This document shows, in pieces, positions 17,565 to 26,107 of a stretch of 64,000 nucleotides of DNA. The translations under genes and the position numbers were made by a program. The notes beneath the pieces were generated by a model, which saw nothing but the letters and a program-made list of their open reading frames with translations, was not told where the DNA came from and made no database searches. The stretch is from an uncultured Persicobacter sp. Its GTDB lineage: Bacteria; Bacteroidota; Bacteroidia; Cytophagales; Cyclobacteriaceae. Numbering within the stretch: the stretch's first letter is position 1; each line of letters opens with the position of its first letter. Location: NCBI GenBank assembly GCA_947498325.1, contig CANMKE010000019.1, forward strand, positions 38,131 through 102,130. The letters are read 5' to 3'.

Positions 17565-18120
17565 TCGTTTTTGGCAGTATGTTCGAAATTTCAAATGGTT
17601 TCACAGGTCGCCCAACGGAAGCTTCAAATTCCCGCTCATCCCATTGGCTAACAGCTATAAGTTTTTGCTCGTCTTTGGTGTAATATTCCCACTCAATGAA
17701 TTCCGCCCAGGCATCATCATATTTGTCCTCCACGGCCATGTCTTTACTGTATCCTGCGGAATCGGTATCGAGGAAATAAGTATCGCCTTCAAAAACGATT
17801 TTATTGGGGCCTGTTTTATGTTGCACAATATAGTCAGGCAGATCCTCATCGAGTGTTCGGATTTTTACGGATCTGCTGATACTTAAATCGAGCCCATCAT
17901 TGGCGTCCACATGGAGATAGAGGGAATCGGTACCATCAAAAATTTTGAATTCTTTGGTGAAATATTCACTGCCCCAGTCGTACTCCCAGCCTTGCACAAT
18001 TTCCCAGGTCTTTAAATCATAATCAAACATAAAACCAACCTGTAAGTCGGTGACCTGAATATTGGAGGGGTCATAATCAGGGGTGTTGTCCTTCTTCTTG
18101 AAGAAATCAAAAATACCCAT
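17557..18120 (-). CDS. DUF4178 domain protein
   Basis: The product from the ATG at 18120 is 187 residues. It has the DUF4178 pattern: LQVGFMFDYDLKTWEIVQGW near the start, a strand-rich middle, and EFIEWEYYTKDEQKLIAVSQ near the end. There is no signal peptide, so it is cytoplasmic. The frame is open for 13 more codons upstream, but those are Lys/Asn-rich and lack a better start. It overlaps the following lipoprotein gene by eight bases, so translation is probably coupled. Confidence 0.8.
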   Translation of the reverse strand: MGIFDFFKKKDNTPDYDPSNIQVTDLQVGFMFDYDLKTWEIVQGWEYDWGSEYFTKEFKIFDGTDSLYLHVDANDGLDLSISRSVKIRTLDEDLPDYIVQHKTGPNKIVFEGDTYFLDTDSAGYSKDMAVEDKYDDAWAEFIEWEYYTKDEQKLIAVSQWDEREFEASVGRPVKPFEISNILPKTND

Positions 18121-18595
18121 ATCGTTATTATTTTTTTGTGATCGTCTTTTCTCAAACATAACTAAAATTTGGAGAAAATACCCTGATTTAATTCAATATA
18201 CGATACAATAAGCGGACTTACCGCTGCCTGCAAACACCTTAGCTTTGTCGGTTTCCATCCTATTATCATCTGATCTCCCAGTAAAATGGGAGAAAATCCT
18301 GTGAATTTGAATTAAATGTGAAAATTCTGATAAATAAATTCAGAAAATTTAGCCTAATTTAAGTGCTTTTGGTGTAAGGTTTTCATCATTTATTGATTAA
18401 AAACGTATTTTTGTTTAAGACCCAATAAAAAATTATCCGCTATATATATACTGCAAAAAGGATATTTTAAATTAGATAAGTTCATTTTCGTCATTTTTTG
18501 GCGTTCCTGCACGTGTAAGTAAGGTGGGGTAAATGTGAGTTTTATTGTTTTTTATTTCATTATTTTTGAAAAAACAACATAAACAACCTAATCGT
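18121..18595. other. Intergenic region, divergent genes
   Basis: About 475 bp between the DUF4178 gene and the triple-repeat lipoprotein gene. AT-rich, with a small CTCCCA/TGGGAG hairpin near 18275-18293. No gene or known riboswitch pattern seen. Confidence 0.45.
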
Positions 18596-19780
18596 ATGAT
18601 TTTTAGAAAAATGTTACCTGTTGCCTATGGGGCAGTTATTGCAATGTGTATGGCAAGCTGTCAGGAGGCCATTCAACCAGCAACAGAGCTTACCGCCACA
18701 ACCCAGGATTCAGAATTGAGAACGATGGAGGAGGGAATGCCTTCCCTTCAAACTGCCTATGACATTAATTATGTAGCGGCAGGCGATTATTATTCAATCG
18801 TTGGAGAAGATGCCAACGGTGATTTGTCGGTATTTTTTGGTGATCGAGTGAACGGCTGGACACGCCTTCAGGATAAATATGCCAAAAATGCTATTTGGGG
18901 AGATTACCTGGCGACTTCATATGATGATGAGTCTGGAGATTTTCTTTATGCTTTTATGCACAATGGTAAAGTTGCCGTAAATGGCGGTTATCAGTTTGGA
19001 GGAAAGCCGCGCTACAATTCAGGAAAAAGCTATGTGGGAAGCGGTGCGGACTGCTTAGTGGAGTTTCTTGATTTGGATTATGTACACTCTGCAGGCTATT
19101 GGGTGATCAGTGGAAAAAATGCCAGTGGTAAAGTTTTGACTTTTGTGGGCAAGCAGAGAGCTTGGACACAATTGCCTGACAAACAATCTGCAAGCAATGC
19201 CTGGGGTGAATTTTTGGCTTCCGCTTTCAATCAGGTAGATGCTGGTGAAAAATTTGAAGGGGTATATGCTTATTTATTCCCAAAAAATGGGACCAAATAT
19301 GTTGTAACTAACGGTTTGCGTGAGTTCTATGGCAAGCCTTGGTTTAATTCAGGAAAAAGGTTTGTAGGAACTAAAGGAGATCGTCTGATTTCTTTGATCA
19401 ATCTTGATTATGTACCAAGTATGGATGCTTACATCATTCAGGGAATGAGTGAAAGTGGTAACATTGATACTTATTTTGGAAGCCATAAAAATGGCTGGGT
19501 AAAGACTGAAGATCGCCACTCTGCAGGGAAATTGGCAGGGAAGTATGTTGATATCGCTGTGCAGTCTGTAAAAGGCGGTAAAGGATTCGGCATCAATTAC
19601 CTGTTGCAATTTGGCGAAGGCGAAAATGGCAAAGTGAATGTTGGCTGGGGAAAAGGAACAAGCTATAAGAGTGAAGCAGAAATTCTGGATAAATTCGGAA
19701 ACGTGATCGGTACTGGTGGCTTGAATGTAAGACACTACGGAAACGGCGTCAAAGTAGAAGGTGAGCAGGCTAAAGGATAA
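18596..19780 (+). CDS. Lipoprotein with three internal repeats
   Basis: The start chosen is ATG 18596; the frame opens at a TTG 51 bases earlier that would spoil the signal. The 394-residue product has a lipobox MASC (Cys 22). It then has three repeats of roughly 95-100 residues, each running from (L)DxxYVxxxxxYxIxG through a Gly-rich strand, FFG/FVG, a Trp-containing strand, then D(K/R)(H/Y/Q) and a closing FxSGKxxVG. This spacing suggests a beta-propeller or similar repeat fold, but I do not recognise a named family. It is a single gene with a terminator after it; function unknown. Confidence 0.75.
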   Translation: MIFRKMLPVAYGAVIAMCMASCQEAIQPATELTATTQDSELRTMEEGMPSLQTAYDINYVAAGDYYSIVGEDANGDLSVFFGDRVNGWTRLQDKYAKNAIWGDYLATSYDDESGDFLYAFMHNGKVAVNGGYQFGGKPRYNSGKSYVGSGADCLVEFLDLDYVHSAGYWVISGKNASGKVLTFVGKQRAWTQLPDKQSASNAWGEFLASAFNQVDAGEKFEGVYAYLFPKNGTKYVVTNGLREFYGKPWFNSGKRFVGTKGDRLISLINLDYVPSMDAYIIQGMSESGNIDTYFGSHKNGWVKTEDRHSAGKLAGKYVDIAVQSVKGGKGFGINYLLQFGEGENGKVNVGWGKGTSYKSEAEILDKFGNVIGTGGLNVRHYGNGVKVEGEQAKG

Positions 19781-19860
19781 TCTGAAGTCGCGTTGTCAAC
19801 CATTTTGACTTGGTATATTAACAGTAGTTAATGATCGGGTAAATGGTTGGTCAATAAATG

Positions 19861-19898
19861 AAAACAGCACAACTGATAAGGTTGTGCTGTTTTTTTTA
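19861..19898. terminator. Bidirectional terminator
   Basis: AAAACAGCACAAC / GTTGTGCTGTTTTTTTT stem with A-run before and T-run after, between the convergent ends of the repeat lipoprotein gene and queA. Confidence 0.85.
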
Positions 19899-19901
19899 TG
19901 G

Positions 19902-21131
19902 TTACTTTTTCCGAAGTAAGAAAGAGGCGTCTCCGTAACTGAGGAATCGGTAATCTTTGTCAAGGGCATTCTGATATACCTTCTTCCAGTCTTCGCCAAT
20001 GAAGGCCGCCACAAGCATAATGAGGGTCGAGCCTGGCTGATGGAAATTGGTGATGATGCCATCAATAATCTGGAAAGGATAGGAGGGGAAGATGAAAATT
20101 TCTGTGCTTCCCTGCAAATGGTCGGCCTTGTCGGCATCCATTCTCTGCAATACGGCGGTCATAGCTGCTTTTACCGAAGGCAATTCCTCCACGGAATATT
20201 GGTAAGGGCGCAGCTTCTCAACAAAGAAATCTGCCTGTGGATCTTCAATCAGTTTTACCCCAAACCAGTACAGGCTTTCGAGTGTCCGCATGGAGGTCGT
20301 CCCGACACAGTAAATATTTCCCTGACGCTCGATAATGGCCTCCACATTATGTCGGTGAATAATGATCTGCTCCTCGTGCATCGGGTGGTTCACTGCATTT
20401 TCCTCTTTTACAGGCTGAAAAGTTCCCGCACTCACATGCAATGTCAGTTCCTGACGATCAATATTTTTGGCATCAAGTCGTTCAAGGATTTTGTCCGTAA
20501 AGTGTAAGCCTGAAGTTGGTGCTGCCACAGCGCCTTCATTTTTACTGAAAACCGTCTGATAGCGGGGCTTGTCTTCATCTTCAGCCTCCCGATTCATATA
20601 AGGAGGCAGCGGAACCGTTCCCGCCTCTTCCACGATAGCCACAAAAGGAATATCCGAAGGTGTCCATTCAAATTTTACCTGAAAAGGTGATCGACTGATG
20701 ATCTCGGCTTTGAGGTGCACCTCCTGGCCTTCCACCGTCATCTCGCGGTTCAGTACCTGCCCGTCTTTCAGTTTTTTGGCATTGCCCACCATTGCAGCCC
20801 ACACGGTTTCTCCTTTGGCATCCATGGCCTGAGAAATCACGGGGCTTGGTGTTATTGGGTTCAGCAGGAAAACTTCAATTTTAGCACCAGTATCTTTTCT
20901 GAAAAAAATCCGTGCAGGAATCACCTTGGTGTTATTGAAAAAAAGGACTGAATCAGCAGGGATGACCTGCTCAATATCAGGGAACCGCAAGTTTTCAATT
21001 TTTCCTTGCTGATAGTACAATAGTTTGGAAGCATCACGCTCGGCAAGTGGGTACTTGGCAATGCGTTCATCATTTAGCTCGTATGTATATTCTGCCAATT
21101 TTATTTCGGGCAGTTTGACCTCTTTTTTCAT
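19902..21131 (-). CDS. queA: tRNA preQ1(34) S-adenosylmethionine ribosyltransferase-isomerase
   Basis: QueA moves the ribosyl part of AdoMet to 7-aminomethyl-7-deazaguanine at tRNA position 34, a late step in queuosine synthesis. The 409-residue form from ATG 21131 is used; a TTG at 21167 is less likely. Conserved stretches are YELNDERIAKYPLAERDASKLL, DSVLFFNNTKVIPARI, GAVAAPTSGLHFT, CVGTTSMRTLESL and ITNFHQPGSTLIMLVAAFIG. It is slightly long for the family. It is a single gene; no other queuosine genes are nearby. Confidence 0.95.
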   Translation of the reverse strand: MKKEVKLPEIKLAEYTYELNDERIAKYPLAERDASKLLYYQQGKIENLRFPDIEQVIPADSVLFFNNTKVIPARIFFRKDTGAKIEVFLLNPITPSPVISQAMDAKGETVWAAMVGNAKKLKDGQVLNREMTVEGQEVHLKAEIISRSPFQVKFEWTPSDIPFVAIVEEAGTVPLPPYMNREAEDEDKPRYQTVFSKNEGAVAAPTSGLHFTDKILERLDAKNIDRQELTLHVSAGTFQPVKEENAVNHPMHEEQIIIHRHNVEAIIERQGNIYCVGTTSMRTLESLYWFGVKLIEDPQADFFVEKLRPYQYSVEELPSVKAAMTAVLQRMDADKADHLQGSTEIFIFPSYPFQIIDGIITNFHQPGSTLIMLVAAFIGEDWKKVYQNALDKDYRFLSYGDASFLLRKK

Positions 21132-21584
21132 AGGGCGCAAATATAATATATAATCAGCATAAGGCAATGAATCGGGAAAATCATGATGCTCGTGAAGTAT
21201 GGTTTGCTTCTGTTATCAACCTTTAAATGGGAGGAGGCTGATGTAAGGGGAACGGTCTTATGGTTATTATATCTTAGGGGAACAGCATAGGATTTAATGG
21301 GGGTGGTTTGAATTGATATTATTTAATATCGATCAAACGATTGAATGGCTAAATCTGGTTTTAAATAGGTGAAAATTGAGGATAAGTTGTTGTAATAAAA
21401 GGAGGTGTGATACATAAGCAGTTGTATATAGTTTTTTATCATTTTTGTTTATGATTTAACGGATAATAATATGATTCTATTTACATTTGCCCTATTCAAA
21501 CATTCAGCGTTTGGTTTGGTCATTAGTTTATTAGAAGCTTTACCAAGCGTTGGCAAATTATCATTTTATACAAAACCTACTACT
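21132..21584. other. Intergenic region upstream of susC
   Basis: About 450 bp between divergent queA and susC. The susC frame is open from 21471, but the signal peptide supports the later ATG. No clear TTTG/TAnnTTTG pair and no regulator gene are visible here. Confidence 0.45.
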
Positions 21585-24500
21585 ATGAACTACTTTACAG
21601 GTTTCAAGCTGCACAATGCCCGATGGCTGCTGTTGGTCGTCCTGCTTCAGATTTGCAGCTGGCAGCAGGCCTTCGCCCAAGAAGGCACCACCATTTCGGG
21701 AGTGGTGATTTCTCAAACTGACCAGGAGGCTGTTATCGGCGCTTCGGTGGTCGTACAAGGAACAACCCGAGGAACGGTTACCGATGTGGAAGGAAATTTC
21801 AGCCTTCAGCTCGAAGAGGGAGATCAGACGCTTGAAGTTTCCTATGTAGGCTACAAGCCCGCCATTATTACAATTGGCAACCAAACGACTTTTAAGGTTG
21901 AACTGGAAGAAAATGTGCAGCAACTTGACGAACTTGTCGTGGTTGGTTATGGTGTTCAGAAGAAAAAAGACCTGACAGGATCCATTGCCACCATTGATAG
22001 TGAGAACCTGAAATCAGTGCCTTCAGCCAACCCAACAGACGCCCTGCAGGGGAAAGTTTCGGGGGTTCAGGTTGTTCAGCAGGGGCAGCCAGGTACAGCA
22101 CCCGTTATTAGGATTCGCGGGGTCGGTACAACAGGAAATGCCAACCCATTGTATGTTGTGGATGGGATGTTGTTGGATGATATCAGTTATCTCTCTGCCC
22201 AGGACATCAAGTCTATGCAGGTACTGAAAGATGCTTCGGCAACGGCAATTTATGGTTCGCGAGGAGCAAATGGGGTTATCATCATCACGACTAAAGAAGG
22301 AAAAAAAGGCAGCAATACGGTCAATTACAGTGGCTATGCTGGTATTCAGAACGTTCAGCGCCGTATCGATATGGTGAATGGTAGCCAGTATGCCACCCTT
22401 GCCAATGAGCTGACGACCAATAATGGCGGTACAGATTTACCTTTTCCTGATGTGAACAATGTAGCGGATACTGATTGGTTCGATGAAATTTTTCAGGTGG
22501 CACCTATTCAGAATCACCAATTGACTTTCAGTGGTGGTAACGACAATACGCTGTATAATGTCAGTTTAAGTTATTTCAAGCAGGATGGTGTGGTGAAGAA
22601 TTCTTCTTACGATCGAATTGCCCTGAGAATCAATAACACCTACCAGATGGCTGACTGGTTTAAAGTCGGTCACAATATTCAGTTCAGTTACATTACCGAG
22701 GATCTTGCGCCAGGAAATGTAGTACAGAATGCTTACATGATGGCGCCAACAGATGTACCCACCAATCCAGATGGTTCATTTAAGGCCTCTTCTACGAATG
22801 TGGCCAACCCTGCGGCACAGCTTTTTTACGAGTCAAATAATCGCACCCGTCGCCTTTGGACGGTAGGAACCGTTTTTGCAGAGGCCACTATCGCCAAGGA
22901 TTTCCGACTGAAAACCAATGTAGGTTGGGAAATCAATGGAAGTACCAACAGGAATTTTGTGCCTCAGTATTTTGTCTCTCCTACGCAGCAAAATCTGGCT
23001 TCAAGATTAACGGTCAGCAATAATATTTTTACTTCCTACCTGTGGGAAAACACCCTTTCTTATTATAAGGAGTTCAATGAAAAGCACCAGTTAAGTGCTG
23101 TTGTTGGGGTAACGGTTCAGAATTTCCGCTCGGAATCTCTTACGGGTGGCCGACTGAATGTGCCAAGTGGTTCAGAAGATTTGTGGTACCTTGATGCTGG
23201 TGATCTGGATGGTCAAACCAACAGCAACAATGCCTCGGAATCGTCTTTGTTTTCGTACCTGGGGCGTGCCAATTACACCTTGCTTGATCGCTATTTGCTG
23301 ACCGCCTCTTTGCGGGTGGATGGCTCTTCCCGTTTCGGTACAAATAACCGATTTGCAGCTTTCCCTTCGGTGGCTTTGGGTTGGCGGGTTTCCGAGGAGT
23401 CTTTCTGGAAAGATAATATCAGCTTTGTTTCAAATTTTAAACTGAGAGGTTCCTACGGTCAGATTGGTAATGATAAAATTGGTGATTATGCCTCGCAGGC
23501 CACCATCTCCACGGGCTTTGACTACAGCACGGGTACTCCTGCAAACAGACGCCCAGGAGCCACTGCCATCGACCTCGCCAATCCTAACCTCGTTTGGGAA
23601 ACCGTAGAGCAATATAATGTCGGTTTTGAAATCGGATTTCTTCAGCAGCGTCTGACCACCGAATTTGATTACTACGGACGTACCTCAAGAGATTTGCTGG
23701 TCAATATTCCAGTACCTTCCAATGCGGGCTTTGATGCACAGCAAACGGTGAACCTTGGCGAAGTGGAGAATAAAGGGATCGACCTTTCAATTAACTGGGA
23801 AGACAGCAAAGGGGATTTCAACTATCGCGCTGGCGCAACATTCTCTACAGTGAATAACAAGGTCAACCAACTCGGAACCGCTATTCCGATTATTAATGGT
23901 CCGCTGAATTTCGGTGGCTACCAGGCTTCCATTACACGGGTGGGTGATGCAATTGGTTCGTTTTATGGCTATGAGGTAATAGGCGTAAATCAGGATGCTG
24001 ATGACCTGGCGAATTTCCCTCAGGCACCCAATGCTAAAATTGGAGATTTAAGATTTCGCGATCAGGATAATAACAATGTAATTGATGATGCTGACCGTGT
24101 GATTATCGGTAACCCAACACCAAGTATGATTTTCGGACTGACCCTCGGATTTGGCTATAAGGGACTTGATTTCTCGATGGACTGGGCAGGGCAAGCAGGT
24201 AACGATATTTATAATGGTAAAAAACAGGTTCGTCCCGATTTGGTCAACTTTGAAAGCTCTTTCCTAAACCGCTGGACAGGTCCAGGGACTTCGACAACCG
24301 AGCCATTGGTAGAAAACAGTGGGGCGAGTTTCAACGTTTCCGACCGATTTGTGGAAGATGGCTCTTTCTTCCGACTGAACAACGTTACGGTAGGTTACAC
24401 TTTCAATTCCGAGCTCACCGAGCGTGTGTTTATCAAGAAACTGAGAATCTACGCTTCGGGAACCAACCTGGTAACCTTCACGGATTACAGCGGTTTCAAT

Positions 24501-24599
24501 CCTGAAATTATCAGTTCAAACCCTATCGCAACAGGCATAGACCTCGGTACTTATCCAGTGCCATCTGTTTATACTATGGGCGTTGATATCACCTTTTAA
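21585..24599 (+). CDS. SusC/RagA-type TonB-dependent outer-membrane transporter
   Basis: The 1004-residue form from ATG 21585 has a signal peptide ending at AFAQ. It then has a carboxypeptidase-regulatory-like domain (about 32-112, ISGVVISQTDQEAVIGASVV), the plug domain with the SusC signature (QLDELVVVGYGVQKKKDLTG and later DASATAIYGSRGANGVIIIT), and a long beta-barrel. SusC proteins take up oligosaccharides or other large ligands across the outer membrane with a SusD lid. It starts a four-gene locus (susC, susD, GH3, GH144-like), so the ligand is probably a glucan fragment. Confidence 0.95.
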   Translation: MNYFTGFKLHNARWLLLVVLLQICSWQQAFAQEGTTISGVVISQTDQEAVIGASVVVQGTTRGTVTDVEGNFSLQLEEGDQTLEVSYVGYKPAIITIGNQTTFKVELEENVQQLDELVVVGYGVQKKKDLTGSIATIDSENLKSVPSANPTDALQGKVSGVQVVQQGQPGTAPVIRIRGVGTTGNANPLYVVDGMLLDDISYLSAQDIKSMQVLKDASATAIYGSRGANGVIIITTKEGKKGSNTVNYSGYAGIQNVQRRIDMVNGSQYATLANELTTNNGGTDLPFPDVNNVADTDWFDEIFQVAPIQNHQLTFSGGNDNTLYNVSLSYFKQDGVVKNSSYDRIALRINNTYQMADWFKVGHNIQFSYITEDLAPGNVVQNAYMMAPTDVPTNPDGSFKASSTNVANPAAQLFYESNNRTRRLWTVGTVFAEATIAKDFRLKTNVGWEINGSTNRNFVPQYFVSPTQQNLASRLTVSNNIFTSYLWENTLSYYKEFNEKHQLSAVVGVTVQNFRSESLTGGRLNVPSGSEDLWYLDAGDLDGQTNSNNASESSLFSYLGRANYTLLDRYLLTASLRVDGSSRFGTNNRFAAFPSVALGWRVSEESFWKDNISFVSNFKLRGSYGQIGNDKIGDYASQATISTGFDYSTGTPANRRPGATAIDLANPNLVWETVEQYNVGFEIGFLQQRLTTEFDYYGRTSRDLLVNIPVPSNAGFDAQQTVNLGEVENKGIDLSINWEDSKGDFNYRAGATFSTVNNKVNQLGTAIPIINGPLNFGGYQASITRVGDAIGSFYGYEVIGVNQDADDLANFPQAPNAKIGDLRFRDQDNNNVIDDADRVIIGNPTPSMIFGLTLGFGYKGLDFSMDWAGQAGNDIYNGKKQVRPDLVNFESSFLNRWTGPGTSTTEPLVENSGASFNVSDRFVEDGSFFRLNNVTVGYTFNSELTERVFIKKLRIYASGTNLVTFTDYSGFNPEIISSNPIATGIDLGTYPVPSVYTMGVDITF

Positions 24600-24611
24600 G
24601 CCTTAACCATT

Positions 24612-26105
24612 ATGAAAACCAACGATATATTTAATACCAAAATTTTATGGGCGCTGAGCTTCCTGATGCTCTTCTCGGCCTGTGATGACTTTTTGGACAA
24701 GGTCCCGCAGGGGCGACAATCCCCTGATACTTTCTTTACTTCTGAAGAAAATGTCGAAAGGGCAGTTTTTGCCACCTACAACACTCTTTTGCGCTGGGAG
24801 CTTTCCGCTTTCCCTTTTTTGGGCTGTAACAGCATCATTTCCGACGATGCCGACAAAGGCAGTACCGCAAGTGACGGCGCCACGCAAAAAGAAATGGATG
24901 ATTTTACCTTCACCACCAGTAATCCCGAGATTTTCGGCTGGTGGTCGGGGAATTATTTCGGCATCAACAGGGCCAATCAGGTATTGTCCAATATTGATGC
25001 GGTTGCCATGGACGATGCCATTAAAAACCGATTTAAAGGTGAAATGTGGTTCCTCAGAGGATTCTTTCATTTTAATTTGGTGAAATCTTTTGGCGATGTG
25101 CCGATCAGAATCAGCATCCCTGACGACTCGGAATTTGCCGTGCCTAAAAATGATGCCGAAGAGGTGTACGCTCAGGTGATTGACGACCTTGAAAAAGCAA
25201 TTGACAATCTGCCTTTGCGCAGTGAATTAAGCCCAGAGGATCTTGGCAGAGTTACCAAAGGTGCCGCGCAGGGGATGCTTGGAAAAGTTTATTTGTACCG
25301 TCAGGAATATGCCAAAGCACTTACATTGTTTGAGGCGGTGATCAACAGTGGCGAGTATGAGCTTTTCAACGATTACGCAGCATTATTTACGCCTGCGGGT
25401 CATGGCAGTAAAGAAGTGCTTTTTGAGATGTTTGCTACCGCTACCGCAGAAGGTGGTGTGGGTTCGCAATACAACCAGGTACAGGGTGTGCGTGGCGATT
25501 TGAATCGTGGATGGGGATTCAACATTCCATCGGCAGCCCTGGATGATGCCTATGAAATGGGAGATCCACGCGAAGAGGCTACCTTCCTTCGGGCTGGAGA
25601 AACTACGCGTGATGGCTTTACGGTGCCAGATGTTGATGGGATCAAGGCCTACAATCAGAAGGCTTACCGTGCCGAAAGTGAAATTGTGAACAGTGTGGAC
25701 AATGGTGGCGGACACCTATACCACCTCCGATATGCTGATATTCTTTTGATGGCCGCTGAATGTGCCAACGATGCTGGAAACAGCGGCGATGCCCTGAAGT
25801 ACCTCAATATGGTACGTGCCCGCGCCCGTGGAGGCGATGCGACTTTACTTCCCGATGTTACGGATACAGACAAAGCGGGGCTTCGTGAAAAAATCTGGCA
25901 GGAACGTCAGGTAGAGTTCGGGATGGAAGGGATTCGCTATTTCGATTTGATCCGTATGGATCAGGTAGTGCCAGGCTATGCAAAGCAAAAAATGGACCTG
26001 CATGGAAAAACGAATTTTGATCCGCAGAAGCATAAGATTTTGCCGATTCCGCAGGTGGATATCGACCGTACGAATGGCGTTTTGGAACAATCCGAAAATT
26101 ATTAA
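24612..26105 (+). CDS. SusD/RagB-type surface lipoprotein
   Basis: The 497-residue protein has a lipobox (LFSAC, Cys near 24), an N-terminal helical TPR-like scaffold (EENVERAVFATYNTLLRW; MWFLRGFFHFNLVKSFGDVP) and the C-terminal RagB/SusD region (HLYHLRYADILLMAAECAND; KIWQERQVEFGMEGIRYFDL). It binds the glycan and closes over its SusC partner, which is encoded 12 bp upstream. Length is usual. Confidence 0.95.
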   Translation: MKTNDIFNTKILWALSFLMLFSACDDFLDKVPQGRQSPDTFFTSEENVERAVFATYNTLLRWELSAFPFLGCNSIISDDADKGSTASDGATQKEMDDFTFTTSNPEIFGWWSGNYFGINRANQVLSNIDAVAMDDAIKNRFKGEMWFLRGFFHFNLVKSFGDVPIRISIPDDSEFAVPKNDAEEVYAQVIDDLEKAIDNLPLRSELSPEDLGRVTKGAAQGMLGKVYLYRQEYAKALTLFEAVINSGEYELFNDYAALFTPAGHGSKEVLFEMFATATAEGGVGSQYNQVQGVRGDLNRGWGFNIPSAALDDAYEMGDPREEATFLRAGETTRDGFTVPDVDGIKAYNQKAYRAESEIVNSVDNGGGHLYHLRYADILLMAAECANDAGNSGDALKYLNMVRARARGGDATLLPDVTDTDKAGLREKIWQERQVEFGMEGIRYFDLIRMDQVVPGYAKQKMDLHGKTNFDPQKHKILPIPQVDIDRTNGVLEQSENY

Positions 26106-26107
26106 TC

